The position numbers were made by a program, and so were the translations under genes. From contig PCBK01000047.1 of the NCBI GenBank assembly GCA_002731275.1, forward strand, positions 1 through 36,719: a stretch of DNA of 36,719 bases. The letters run 5' to 3'. This DNA comes from Deltaproteobacteria bacterium. GTDB lineage: Bacteria > Myxococcota_C > UBA6777. Below are positions 1 through 7,875 of this stretch, piece after piece (within the stretch, counting starts at the first letter, position 1; each line of letters opens with the position of its first letter). The notes under the pieces were generated by a model. The model saw only the letters and a program-made list of their open reading frames with translations, did no database searches and was not told where the DNA came from.

Positions 1-1
1 A

Positions 2-691
2 CTTGCAGATTCAGCAAATCTACATAGCCTTATAGAACTCGATCTTGGAGGGAATCGGTGCGGAGTTGAAGGGGCGATAGCATTGGCGAATTCTCCAAGC
101 CTGAAAAAACTCAAAGAACTTAAACTCAATGGTAATCATATCGGAAAAGATGGCATGAGAGCGCTTTCGGAGTCTTTCACTCTAATGTCTTTAAAGATTT
201 TGGATGTTTCCGAAAATGGAATAGGGGTAGAGGGGACGAAAGCATTAGCGAATTCTTCAAGTCTGAAAAATATTATAGAGTTAGGGGTCTGTAGAAATGG
301 AATAGGGGATGAGGGGCTCGGAGTTTTGGTTCATTCTTTGAATCTGAAGAATCTTGTGAAACTTTACTTAACAGACAATGGAATAGGATATGAGGGGGTG
401 AGAATGCTCGTTGATTATTCAAATCTCATACATGTTACGGAACTTGAACTTTCTTTTAATAATATCGGATATGAGGGAGTGAGAATGCTAGCCAATTCTG
501 AAAATCTGAGAAGTCTTTCGTATCTAGGCCTTAGTTCTTGTGGCATGAGGAATGAGGGAGCGATTGTATTGGCTCACTCTCCGATATTGAAAAGTCTTGC
601 AAATGTCAATGTTTCGGGGAATGTCATCGGATTAAAAGGAATGAAGGCATTGGATGAATGTTCAAATCGAGGAGGTCTTGCATCATTTTGA
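2..691 (+). CDS. Leucine-rich-repeat protein, 5' end outside window
   Basis: This frame is open from the first bases of the window, so the gene is truncated at the window edge and the true start is not visible. About 229 codons are present. They form repeats of roughly 24-28 residues with the pattern L..L..L.L..N.IG.EG...LA, the ribonuclease-inhibitor/NLR-like LRR type (LRR_6). Such repeats build a curved protein-binding surface, so the expected role is protein interaction; the ligand cannot be read from sequence. Several TTG and ATG codons lie inside the repeats, but none is a credible start because repeats continue upstream. A similar LRR array occurs at the C-terminus of the fusion protein at 19842-23342, so such modules are re-used in this genome. 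Confidence 0.8.
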   Translation, partial: LADSANLHSLIELDLGGNRCGVEGAIALANSPSLKKLKELKLNGNHIGKDGMRALSESFTLMSLKILDVSENGIGVEGTKALANSSSLKNIIELGVCRNGIGDEGLGVLVHSLNLKNLVKLYLTDNGIGYEGVRMLVDYSNLIHVTELELSFNNIGYEGVRMLANSENLRSLSYLGLSSCGMRNEGAIVLAHSPILKSLANVNVSGNVIGLKGMKALDECSNRGGLASF

Positions 692-846
692 TCCAGGAGT
701 CGTCCAAAATATGGTTGTCCAAGGACTCATTATCAAACACCTTCATCTTCTGCCTCCTCTGTTGAAAATGTAGGTGTTTTTCTCTCTGTTTTTTTGAAAA
801 GCCAAGGACAATGTATTTGTTACTCAGTGCTTGAAATAAAGGAGGG
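692..846. other. Intergenic gap after LRR gene
   Basis: A 155-bp stretch between the LRR stop codon and the transposase remnant. I see no convincing ORF, hairpin terminator or promoter in it. It probably contains degraded flanking sequence of the adjacent insertion-sequence fragment. Confidence 0.4.
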
Positions 847-1064
847 ATGAGCTACAAAGAGTTTAAGAAAGGGGATGGCCGATAGGCTCGGGAGAAGTGG
901 AGAGTGCGCATCGATATATTCCGCAAAAAAGGATGAAATTGCCCGGAGCGTGGTGGAAGAAGGAGCACATCAACCTGATGTTGGCGATGAGAGTGGTCTG
1001 AGCGAACGGATGGTGGGATAGTTTTTGGGCGGAAAAGGATCAACTCCTTGAGATCGCATCGTAA
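847..1064 (+). pseudogene. ISKra4-type transposase, C-terminal remnant (frameshift + stop)
   Basis: The 847 frame reads MSYKEFKK. After one frame change near the A/G run at 865-874, the frame starting at 873 reads GWPIGSGEVESAHRYIP and then QKRMKLPGAWWKKEHINLM. It ends with an ANGWWDSFW segment and a TAA at 1062-1064. From memory, the GWPIGSG-E-E signature followed by RMK.PGxxW and RW..FW is the C-terminal catalytic region of ISKra4-family transposases. The copy is dead: it has lost its N-terminal two thirds, carries a frameshift, and has an in-frame TGA at 999-1001 where the family usually has an Arg codon (CGA to TGA fits). No terminal inverted repeat was recognised. Conventional ORF calling misses it because the coding frame is broken. 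Confidence 0.75.
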
Positions 1065-1356
1065 ATGCGAAAATCAACAGCTTTTAATCGCACCCGGTTT
1101 TTGGTATGTGCATGATGCCAGTAAACTCGCTTTTTGTGAATGTGGGTTTGTTATCCACACCCGCTTGGGGTTTTCACCCCAAACCCCACGATGCTGACGC
1201 ATCGTCTGTTTTACGCCTTCGGCGTGGAAAAAGGGATTTTAGTGGAAGGAAGAGAAAGCGAAGCGTTAGAAAATAGGAGCGTAGCGACTCAACTATTTGG
1301 GAAGGCAAGCGAAGCGCGCTTGGGTCTTTTCAAAAGACCCATTAGAAAGGATTTGT
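1065..1356. other. Hairpin-rich non-coding region
   Basis: No credible gene. A run of short perfect inverted repeats is visible: TGTGG/CCACA (1141-1159), GGGG/CCCC (1167-1180), ACGCC-TTC-GGCGT (1213-1225), CAAGCG/CGCTTG (1306-1322) and a 21-bp palindrome (1321-1341). Short variants of GCGAAGCG/GCGTAGCG recur between 1257 and 1318. This could be a structured RNA, a decayed mobile-element end or a packed set of palindromic repeats; the sequence alone does not decide. Confidence 0.5.
1321..1341 (-). terminator. Palindromic hairpin downstream of 1357-1866 gene
   Basis: TGGGTCTTTT-C-AAAAGACCCA is a perfect odd-length palindrome 15 bp beyond the stop codon of the minus-strand gene at 1357-1866. 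Its position suits a transcription terminator. It lacks the usual following U-tract, so intrinsic termination is uncertain. Confidence 0.35.
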
Positions 1357-1866
1357 TCAGGAGGGGGTAAGGAGAAGAATACCTTTTTCGATTTCGTCTT
1401 TCATGTATTGAATGCCCCACTCAAGGGACTCTTGTTTTTCTGCAAGCTGCAACCACGTAAGCCAAAGTTCTTTGTCCATGACTTTTTTGCCGTTTTCATC
1501 GAAGCCATTGATGTTGAGAGGTCCCCATAACCGGTAAATGGCCCCGAGGGCTTCATTTTGAACGATGTCTGGAAGTGCAAGCAATACGGAAGACATCTTT
1601 TGAGGTTGGTATTTGGCTGATTCTTTAAAGAAATCTTGCAAAAGGACCGATATATTACTTGCCAAATATGGATGTTCTTTTTGTAAAAGCTCAGAAGCAT
1701 CGTTGATAAAGATGTTTTCAAGCAAGGGGAGAATCTCTGGTGCTTCTTGTTGGAGTTTGTCTAGTCGTGTGTTCCAAGAAAATGCCATTCCACCTTTTGT
1801 CATGTGGACGCTATCTGGGTATGCGTGCAAAATATTGATGATTTCTTCATGTTTTGTTGTTTTCAT
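1357..1866 (-). CDS. Hypothetical protein, 169 aa
   Basis: An intact ORF starting MKTTKHEEIINILHAY, with a good ribosome site (AAAGGAAGG just upstream of the ATG). The product is soluble, without signal peptide or membrane segment, acidic-to-neutral and rich in Leu, Glu and Lys. It is probably mostly helical, with amphipathic stretches such as LPLLENIF and LWLTWLQLAEKQ. I do not recognise the family. A bacterial small cytosolic partner or immunity-type protein is possible but unsupported. It stands alone: a hairpin follows it and IS66 lies about 260 bp upstream. A candidate promoter is listed separately. Confidence 0.65.
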   Translation of the reverse strand: MKTTKHEEIINILHAYPDSVHMTKGGMAFSWNTRLDKLQQEAPEILPLLENIFINDASELLQKEHPYLASNISVLLQDFFKESAKYQPQKMSSVLLALPDIVQNEALGAIYRLWGPLNINGFDENGKKVMDKELWLTWLQLAEKQESLEWGIQYMKDEIEKGILLLTPS

Positions 1867-2128
1867 CGCCTTCCTTTTGGTGTTGTGAGGTTCTGATTTG
1901 AGAGCAACGACAATAGCATGTCAAATCAAGCTAGAACAAAGACGTTTCAGGAACACCATCTCAAAAATGTGCATCGTGCGAATGGATTTTATCGATAGAA
2001 CCGAATGTTTTTGTTATATGCTACATTTGACTTTCATCGCACAGCCCTCTTTGTTGTGTTTTTCTGGAGGAATGAATCGTTTAGGCCAAGCTACTTCTGC
2101 AAGAGCATAGTGTCTACTCTCTTTTTTT
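1867..2128. other. Intergenic region between hypothetical gene and IS66
   Basis: 262 bp without a convincing gene. It holds the candidate promoter for the 1357-1866 gene. Next to the IS66 end it contains a T-rich run (2122-2128). On the minus strand there is an ORF-like stretch of about 30 codons after the IS end, which I could not assign to a family. Confidence 0.4.
1910..1939 (-). promoter_or_regulatory. Candidate sigma70-type promoter for 1357-1866 gene
   Basis: On the minus strand, TTGTTC (1934-1939), an 18-bp spacer and an extended -10 TGC-TATTGT (hexamer 1910-1915) lie about 44 bp upstream of the start codon. The -35 is weak and the extended -10 moderate. Confidence 0.35.
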
Positions 2129-2153
2129 GTAACCGGACGAGCGGGTACGTCTT
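2129..2153 (+). repeat. IS66 left terminal inverted repeat
   Basis: A 25-bp end starting GTAACCGG, matched by the inverted copy at 4406-4430 with four mismatches (positions 9, 15, 16 and 18). Confidence 0.85.
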
Positions 2154-2186
2154 TGAAAAATCCTGTGTGTTGATATGATGGTAGGT

Positions 2187-3647
2187 TTATTTTTGTGTAG
2201 AAGCCCAGTTTTGAGGGAGTAAATCTTCGATGTCTTCGGAGGGATGTGTTTTGATTCGAGTCAAAACATCTGTCAGGTAGGATTGGGGATTTATCCCGTT
2301 CGCTTCGCACGTTGCGACGATTGATTGCAACATCGCAAGATTTCTTCCTGCTTTTTCATTTCCCACAAATAGAAAATTCTTCCGTCCCAAAGCTATCGTT
2401 CGCAGCGCCCGTTCCGAGATATTATTGTCCAATGACAATTTCGCATCGCCTAAAAAGCAAATCAAACTCTTCCAATTTTTCAGAGTATACTGAATGGCTT
2501 TTCCCATCGGGCTTTTCGGAGGGTGAAGACCATTCTTTTCAAGCAACCACTCTTCCCATCTTCCCATGATTTGAACACTGAATTGTTTTCTCAACTCCAG
2601 ATGGGCATCTTCTCCGACAATTCTGAGTTCAACGGCTTTGTACTCAACTCTGTACAACTCTAAAATTTGCTCGAGAGCATGACGAGCATCATTTGGTTCT
2701 GTGTGGACTGCCTCGAAGAATTTTCTTCTTACGTGAGCGATACAACCGACTCTTTCACGACCTTCCGGAACGGACACCGAGTTGTAACCGCCGTAACCAT
2801 CGACCTGAAGTTTTCCTTTTGTATTTCCCAAAACTTGTTCGGGAGTTTCTCGGCTCCGTGACGTCGAGAAAACAAACACTAAGGTTGAATCCGCGATGAA
2901 AGTCCACATCCAACCTTTTTTACATCCACCTTTTTTCTGGATATTGATCGCTGTCTCATCGGCATTCACGTACTCTGAGCACGCGACATGGTTTTTCATT
3001 CTATCGTAGATAGGCTTCAAAAGCTCTGCACATCGATGAAACAGGTCTTTTAGTGTACTTCGATTGAGCGGGACGCCCGCTCTTTTGAGGATTTTCTCTT
3101 GTCGATAGAGTGGAATAGAGTCAGCACATTTTTGAACAACGACGTGTGCGTGAAGTCCGGGGCCATAGTGTGTTCCTTCAGTGACTCTTGCGATGTTCGG
3201 GGCTGTTACAACATGACCACCACACTTACATGCCTTTTTCTTTCGGACATGTCGTCTTTTCACTAGTTGTGCCGGGATAAATTCAAACTCGATGCTGACT
3301 TGACCTTCGCCAAGTTCTGAGTAGTTACTTCCACCGCATGACGGACATTTCAGTTGTCCATCTTGTACTTCATGGATGATTTCGACTTCAGGAAGCTCTG
3401 CTTTTTCTTCCCGTTTCTTCGCTCTTTTCGCTTGTGTTTCTTTGTTTTTCTGTGCTTTGTCTTTTTTGGACGTTTTACGGATGGCCTTTTCTACAGGCTC
3501 GATCTTCTCGGACTTTCTTTCAAAGATAAGCTTACGAAGAGCGGCAAGCTCGGCATTTTGTGATTGGATGGTTTCTTGGAGCTTTTCAATAAGCTCGTTT
3601 TGGCGGGCGATTGTCTCGGTGAGTTGTCGAAGCAGTTCGTTTTGCAT
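2187..3647 (-). CDS. tnpC: IS66 transposase TnpC (DDE)
   Basis: A 486-residue DDE transposase of the IS66 family, which cuts and joins the element ends. The N-terminus is a coiled-coil leucine-zipper-like helix (ELLRQLTETIARQNELIEKL) followed by a basic linker. A zinc-binding segment follows (CPSCGG ... CKCGG). The catalytic core has acidic residues in VNADETAINI, VDGYGGYNSV and the final Glu in DNNISERALR. The C-terminal IS66 extension (ILTDVLTRI-type, here SYLTDVLTRIKTHP) is present. Length and motif order are normal, with no internal stop, so the gene looks functional. It starts 43 bp after tnpB. Confidence 0.95.
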   Translation of the reverse strand: MQNELLRQLTETIARQNELIEKLQETIQSQNAELAALRKLIFERKSEKIEPVEKAIRKTSKKDKAQKNKETQAKRAKKREEKAELPEVEIIHEVQDGQLKCPSCGGSNYSELGEGQVSIEFEFIPAQLVKRRHVRKKKACKCGGHVVTAPNIARVTEGTHYGPGLHAHVVVQKCADSIPLYRQEKILKRAGVPLNRSTLKDLFHRCAELLKPIYDRMKNHVACSEYVNADETAINIQKKGGCKKGWMWTFIADSTLVFVFSTSRSRETPEQVLGNTKGKLQVDGYGGYNSVSVPEGRERVGCIAHVRRKFFEAVHTEPNDARHALEQILELYRVEYKAVELRIVGEDAHLELRKQFSVQIMGRWEEWLLEKNGLHPPKSPMGKAIQYTLKNWKSLICFLGDAKLSLDNNISERALRTIALGRKNFLFVGNEKAGRNLAMLQSIVATCEANGINPQSYLTDVLTRIKTHPSEDIEDLLPQNWASTQK

Positions 3648-3690
3648 TGTTCCATCCTTGCCAAAATCGTGGCACGAATGAAATCACAAA

Positions 3691-4044
3691 TCAAGTCTTT
3701 TTTGGTCTCCATCGATTTGGACGGTGAATACGAGATATATCGACACCAGCCAAAAGCATGGATAGTTGGTCACTCTCCAAAAGCACGGTCTTCTCGTTCT
3801 CTTTTTGAAGAGGTCTTTTGAATGTCCCCTTTTCAAGGGACTTATAGTAAAGGACAAATCCTCCATTGTCCCAAAATAGGATTTTTGCCTTGTCTCGTTT
3901 CCTGGACAAAAAGACGAAGAGATGGCCGCTGTAAACGTCAAGACCGACTTTTTTAACAAGTGAAGAAAGTGTGTAGACTCCTTTTCTCATATCGGTGGGC
4001 TCGGTGGAAAGGTAAATACGAACGCTGGAGGGAATTGAAATCAT
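3691..4044 (-). CDS. tnpB: IS66 accessory protein TnpB
   Basis: 117 residues, the IS66 Orf2 family, recognisable by YLSTEPTDMRKGVYTLSSLV, the VFLSRKRDKAKIL strand and the WDNGGFVLYYKSLEKG motif. Its biochemical role is not settled, but it is required for transposition of several IS66 elements. It overlaps tnpA by 4 bp (ATGA type), indicating translational coupling. Confidence 0.93.
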   Translation of the reverse strand: MISIPSSVRIYLSTEPTDMRKGVYTLSSLVKKVGLDVYSGHLFVFLSRKRDKAKILFWDNGGFVLYYKSLEKGTFKRPLQKENEKTVLLESDQLSMLLAGVDISRIHRPNRWRPKKT

Positions 4045-4346
4045 GACAATTTGGAAAGTTCATGAGCAAGTGTTGCGAAGAATCGAGCATCAGGGGATTG
4101 TACAAACTCAACGACGATGTCATTTGGCAAATACATACTGACATTCGAGCTTTCAGAAGGATTCATCGATTTGACTTCGAGGAAGTCGACGTTTTGTGCA
4201 ACTTGTTGGTCTCGGAATTTGTAAATCCAATATCGGAGGGTGGCGACATTTATGTCGTGTTGCTCGGCGAAGTCACTTTGCGTAAGGCCAGAGACTTCGA
4301 ATTGTTCGATGATTGGTCGCCAGTGTTCGGAACGATTGTAAGCCAT
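4041..4346 (-). CDS. tnpA: IS66 accessory protein TnpA
   Basis: 101 residues with an N-terminal helix-turn-helix (WRPIIEQFEVSGLTQSDFAEQ, then NVATLRYWIYKFR), the IS66 Orf1/transposase-8-like fold that probably binds the element ends. An AAGGAG ribosome site lies about 8 bp upstream of the ATG. It is the first gene of the element and reads away from the right end. Confidence 0.9.
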   Translation of the reverse strand: MAYNRSEHWRPIIEQFEVSGLTQSDFAEQHDINVATLRYWIYKFRDQQVAQNVDFLEVKSMNPSESSNVSMYLPNDIVVEFVQSPDARFFATLAHELSKLS

Positions 4347-4405
4347 ATTTTTTTCTCCTTCGGTTTGATATTTTGAAGGAGCTTGCTTCTTTTCACTTCC
4401 TTTTC

Positions 4406-4430
4406 AAGACGTTCTAGCTCGCCCGGTTAC
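4406..4430 (-). repeat. IS66 right terminal inverted repeat
   Basis: The inverted partner of 2129-2153. Read inward on the minus strand it starts GTAACCGGGCGAG. Confidence 0.85.
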
Positions 4431-4451
4431 TTTTGGAGCGTCCGTTGTTGT

Positions 4452-6035
4452 ATGGTCCTCTCTGTGTTCCTTTTGATGCAGGTGTCGTGTACACAAAGCA
4501 GTTCCCTGGTAGAACAAATCGGTGATGCTTCTGCTCCTGAGGGACGAGTCGAAACAAAGATTGTGGAGGATGGCAAAGATGAACAAGATACCTGTTCCAA
4601 GAGAGTTGAACGTTGCAATGGACGTGATGATAATTGCAATGGCTTGATTGACGAAGACATTCCTCCTGTCTCGTGTTTGCCGAAAGGGGTAGACAAGTAT
4701 TGTGCAAAGGGACAAAGCATTTGTCTCCCTGAACGCCGACGGTTTTCTCTTTGTGGAGAGTTTCAAGTCCCCATCTCTCCGTCCTGTACTCCATCACAAG
4801 ATCTCGATTGTGATGGGAAGCCTGACGCGGCCACCTTCGGAAACAAAAGCAAAGACAGTCACGAAAATGAAGTATCCAATGTATACTGGGTGTTAGCTTC
4901 ATCCCAAAGCAAAGAAAAGACATTCGCTCTGGTCGTGCTGCGAAGAGACAATACGACGAACCTGGAGTTGTGGACTTTTTCTGATGGAGTGATGCGGAAA
5001 CCTGTCGTCCTGGAGAGTGATAGGTCTCCACACAGCCCACTTTTAAACGCTTCTTCTTATTTTCACAGCAGGGTCTTTGCCTTTGGTACGTCTGTACTTG
5101 CCGGATATTGTACAAGAGGATTCCAAAAAGATACGTGTTCACTCTATCGTATCGCGATAGATGAGCGAACCTTTGTGCGGATTGGTGTTCCTCCTTTGCC
5201 TACAAATAGGATGTATGTGGACTTTTTCTTTCGAGAGGATGTCTTTGTTTGGATGAGCCTGGAGAGCGATGTTCTTAAGAATGGAAATCCCGGTGACATT
5301 GCCTCTGAATTGGCCTTCTATTCACTTGATACACAGACAAATCAATTTACATTGCGCTCGCTTCCGAAAGTCACAGTGAAAACGCGCAAGATTGACGTGA
5401 CAATTCAAATCCCCATCGTAGGGATGGAGAAAATGCCGTCGAATCAATATGTGTTGATGCTTCGGAGTTCTTCTCGCTCCGAGAAAAATGAGCAGACACA
5501 AGAGTTGAATGTGTTGATTTATCAGCAACAAGAAAAGAAGTGGAGCTCATTTTCACACTCATCCACGAAGTTTTTCGATGCCGTGGGGAAGACATCTCTT
5601 AAAGAGAATCTTGTCTGTGTGCCTGTCATCTTCTCTGACAAGAACTCTGTTGTTCTTGAGATGACTTGGAAGTTGGGTTCTCTTTGCTTTGATACTGTCA
5701 ACAAAAAGTGGAACCAACACATCCTACATACTTTGGAGCATGGGGCTATCCGTGCAAAAGGTCTGTTTAAGGGACCTTCGTCGCTGATTTTTGCGGTGAT
5801 GAAGAGAGTTTGCGATGGTGGAGTGGGTGGCTTGAGGTTGTTCTTTTTTGATGACACAACAGGGGAAAAGAAAGAGTTCCTGCTCTCAACAAGATCTGTC
5901 CCGATGAATGTTGTCCTCGATGAACATGGTGAAGATCTTCTGTTGTTTTGGCGTTCAGGAAATTTTACGAGTTGTGCGGATGGTGGGGAGAGGTTGAAAT
6001 CACACTGGGTACGTTTTGGTCGCTGCTCCCCTTGA
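4452..6035 (+). CDS. Probable lipoprotein with MopE-type metal-binding motif
   Basis: About 527 residues. The N-terminus MVLSVFLLMQVSC looks like a short lipoprotein signal with the lipidated Cys at residue 13, but it has no basic n-region. Residues 55-69 read CNGRDDNCNGLIDED, the putative metal-binding motif shared with MopE-like surface proteins of Myxococcota, and several Cys follow (PVSCLPKG, YCAKGQSICL). The rest shows repeated beta-strand patterns with W and F, compatible with a propeller-like extracellular domain; this is inference. The frame is open upstream to 4383, but bases to 4430 belong to the IS66 end, so I chose the first ATG after it. The nearest SD-like GGAG is 13 bp away, which is poor. 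The insertion probably removed the native promoter and perhaps a few N-terminal codons. It converges with the trp operon, with 26 bp between stop codons. Confidence 0.75.
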   Translation: MVLSVFLLMQVSCTQSSSLVEQIGDASAPEGRVETKIVEDGKDEQDTCSKRVERCNGRDDNCNGLIDEDIPPVSCLPKGVDKYCAKGQSICLPERRRFSLCGEFQVPISPSCTPSQDLDCDGKPDAATFGNKSKDSHENEVSNVYWVLASSQSKEKTFALVVLRRDNTTNLELWTFSDGVMRKPVVLESDRSPHSPLLNASSYFHSRVFAFGTSVLAGYCTRGFQKDTCSLYRIAIDERTFVRIGVPPLPTNRMYVDFFFREDVFVWMSLESDVLKNGNPGDIASELAFYSLDTQTNQFTLRSLPKVTVKTRKIDVTIQIPIVGMEKMPSNQYVLMLRSSSRSEKNEQTQELNVLIYQQQEKKWSSFSHSSTKFFDAVGKTSLKENLVCVPVIFSDKNSVVLEMTWKLGSLCFDTVNKKWNQHILHTLEHGAIRAKGLFKGPSSLIFAVMKRVCDGGVGGLRLFFFDDTTGEKKEFLLSTRSVPMNVVLDEHGEDLLLFWRSGNFTSCADGGERLKSHWVRFGRCSP

Positions 6036-6061
6036 GTGTTTGGGAGGTGAGTCTTTTGGGC

Positions 6062-7075
6062 TTAGCTCTGGAGACGACGGCGGAATGCAAAGGTCTCCAT
6101 ACACGCCTTGATCAGCTGGCTGAATTCTGGGAAGCTCAACGTCTGTTGTCCATCAGAGAATGCCTCTTCTGGCTTCTCGTGGACTTCGATAATCAACCCA
6201 TCACAACCTGCCATCACCCCTGCGAGTGCCATGTCAGAGACAAATCGCCTCAACCCAATCCCGTGGGATGGATCGACGATCACAGGCAGGTGTGTTTTCT
6301 CTTTTAGGATGGGCACGGCGTTTAGATCCAGCGTGTTGCGATACGCCTTCTCATAGGTCCGAATACCACGCTCACACAACATCAAGCGCTCATTCCCACT
6401 GGAGAACACGTACTCAGCCGATTGTAACAGGTCTTCGATCGTCCCAGACATCCCTCTCTTGATCAGGACAGGCTTATCGACCTTGCCAAGCTCATGGAGC
6501 AAGGCGAAGTTTTGTGAGTTTCGTGCACCAACCTGATAGATGTCGACATAATCGTGCATTGGTTCAATTTGTTCGACCGCGAGGACTTCGGAGATGATTT
6601 TGATACCGTACTCTTTCGCACATTTGTACCACGTCTTGAGACCATCCATCCCAATCCCCTGGAAGGAATAGGGGGATGTTCGTGGTTTGTAGACACCACC
6701 CCTCATGATCTTGACGCCATTTTCACTGAGATGGGCGAGGATGCTCTTGATCTGTTCCTCACCCTCAATAGAACACGGACCCGCCATCATCGTAAAGTGT
6801 CCCGCGCCGATAGGGACGCCGTCGACGTCGATCTTGGAGGTGCCGACCTTCCACTTTTTGGACACGAGCTTGTAGGCATCTGAGACACGATGGACATCGC
6901 GGACACCATCGAGATGACCGATTCTTCTGATGTCGAACTCGCTCTTGCCGATCGCCACGAGGTAGTGTTGATGTTGGGTCTTCACCTCTGTCGCCTTGTA
7001 GCCGAGCGCCGCGACTTCTTTCTGGATGTCGGACAACAGCGCGTCCTGGATGTCGTGTTCGAGTTGGATAATCAT
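6062..7075 (-). CDS. aroF: 3-deoxy-7-phosphoheptulonate (DAHP) synthase
   Basis: This enzyme condenses phosphoenolpyruvate with erythrose 4-phosphate, the entry step of the shikimate pathway. The protein is 337 residues, of the type I-beta (Thermotoga-like) class. Residues 1 to about 85 form a small ferredoxin-like/ACT-like regulatory domain (MIIQLEHDIQDALLSDIQK...), followed by the TIM barrel. Signatures seen are MMAGPCSIE, MRGGVYKPRTSPYSFQG, VGARNSQNF, PVLIKRGM and DPSHGIGLR. The N-terminal domain normally mediates aromatic amino-acid feedback in this class. It is the last gene of the trp operon and overlaps trpA by 4 bp (ATGA), so flux into the pathway and its tryptophan branch are co-expressed. 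Confidence 0.93.
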   Translation of the reverse strand: MIIQLEHDIQDALLSDIQKEVAALGYKATEVKTQHQHYLVAIGKSEFDIRRIGHLDGVRDVHRVSDAYKLVSKKWKVGTSKIDVDGVPIGAGHFTMMAGPCSIEGEEQIKSILAHLSENGVKIMRGGVYKPRTSPYSFQGIGMDGLKTWYKCAKEYGIKIISEVLAVEQIEPMHDYVDIYQVGARNSQNFALLHELGKVDKPVLIKRGMSGTIEDLLQSAEYVFSSGNERLMLCERGIRTYEKAYRNTLDLNAVPILKEKTHLPVIVDPSHGIGLRRFVSDMALAGVMAGCDGLIIEVHEKPEEAFSDGQQTLSFPEFSQLIKACMETFAFRRRLQS

Positions 7076-7872
7076 GTGTCGGACTCCACCGTGTGTGAGG
7101 GGCGAATATTGCGGACGAATGTATGGACCGTCGTCTTCAGGTCGTCTTTTCCATGTTGCAGTGCCTTGATGAATGCGCTGCCGATGATCGCGCCTTGGGT
7201 ATGTGTGACGGCCTTCTCGTAGCTCTCCTGGTCATGGATGCCAAAACCAACGATGAGCGGATTGGACAGCTTCATCTCCTGAATCCGTCGGAAATACGCG
7301 GTGCGTTGTTCGTCGACATCGAGCTTATTCCCTGTGATGGAGGCTGTTGAGACGATGTACAAAAAGCCCGTCGTGCAATCGTCGAGCTGTCGAATGCGCT
7401 GCGCAGATGTCTGTGGTGTGACCAAAAAAACTGTCTTTAGATCGTGCGCTTCAAACAAGTCTTTGTACTCTTCTTCGTACTCTGTGAGAGGAAGGTCTGG
7501 CAAAATCAGACCGTCTATCCCGACCTCTTGACAGTCCTTCACAAAACGCTCCACACCATATTGCAAAACGGGGTTGAGATAGCCCATCAGCAAGACTGGA
7601 ATCTCGACGGCTGGTCGGAGCTCTTTGAGCTGTTCAAACAGGAGGGGGAGGGTCATCCCTTGTGAGAGGGAGACCTCATTACTTTGCTGGATGGTTGGCC
7701 CGTCGGCGAGTGGATCGGAGAAGGGAAAACCCAACTCGATCATGTCTGCGCCTGCGTCCTGAAGGTGCTTACAGATCGCGATGGTGTCTTGTGTCTGTGG
7801 ATATCCTGCGGTGACGAAGACGGACAGGAGTTTGTGCTCTTTGGCGAAGGCCTGGGTCATACGATGTGCCAC
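7072..7872 (-). CDS. trpA: Tryptophan synthase alpha chain
   Basis: This subunit cleaves indole-3-glycerol phosphate to indole and glyceraldehyde 3-phosphate, passing indole to TrpB. At 266 residues it has normal length. Seen are the catalytic Glu in ADMIELGFPFSDPLADGP, the second acidic site in GLILPDLPL and the phosphate-binding GFGIHDQES and GAIIGSAF segments. The GTG at 7872 is preferred as start because AAGGAG lies 8 bp upstream; an ATG five codons in is the alternative. Only 3 bp separate it from the trpB stop. Confidence 0.95.
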   Translation of the reverse strand: MAHRMTQAFAKEHKLLSVFVTAGYPQTQDTIAICKHLQDAGADMIELGFPFSDPLADGPTIQQSNEVSLSQGMTLPLLFEQLKELRPAVEIPVLLMGYLNPVLQYGVERFVKDCQEVGIDGLILPDLPLTEYEEEYKDLFEAHDLKTVFLVTPQTSAQRIRQLDDCTTGFLYIVSTASITGNKLDVDEQRTAYFRRIQEMKLSNPLIVGFGIHDQESYEKAVTHTQGAIIGSAFIKALQHGKDDLKTTVHTFVRNIRPSHTVESDT

Positions 7873-7875
7873 GAT

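Larger units (their letters stand above)
2129..4430 (-). mobile_element. IS66-family insertion sequence, complete
   Basis: The element is bounded by imperfect terminal inverted repeats. The left end reads GTAACCGGACGAGC from 2129, and the right end read inward from 4430 gives GTAACCGGGCGAGC. About 21 of the first 25 positions match. Between them lie tnpA, tnpB and tnpC in the canonical IS66 order, all intact and read right to left. Length is 2302 bp. IS66 usually duplicates 8 bp at its target. The adjacent 8-mers, CTTTTTTT on the left and TTTTGGAG on the right, do not match beyond a run of T, so the target duplication is missing or decayed. The right end sits 21 bp upstream of the apparent start of the lipoprotein gene. 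Confidence 0.9.

Noticed and set aside
999-1001. TGA recoding as a genome-wide code change
   Set aside because: TGA is the normal stop of several intact genes here (for example trpE, trpD, hutH and the barstar-like gene), and the ISKra4 fragment is independently frameshifted.
1140-1370. Plus-strand frame of 76 codons
   Set aside because: It is built from the hairpin-rich non-coding repeats, without ribosome site or protein-like composition.
2121-2128. 8-bp target duplication of IS66
   Set aside because: The left CTTTTTTT and right TTTTGGAG share only a run of T, so no duplication can be claimed.
4414-5142. Minus-strand frame of 242 codons
   Set aside because: Antisense to the lipoprotein gene and running into the IS66 end; no recognisable domain.
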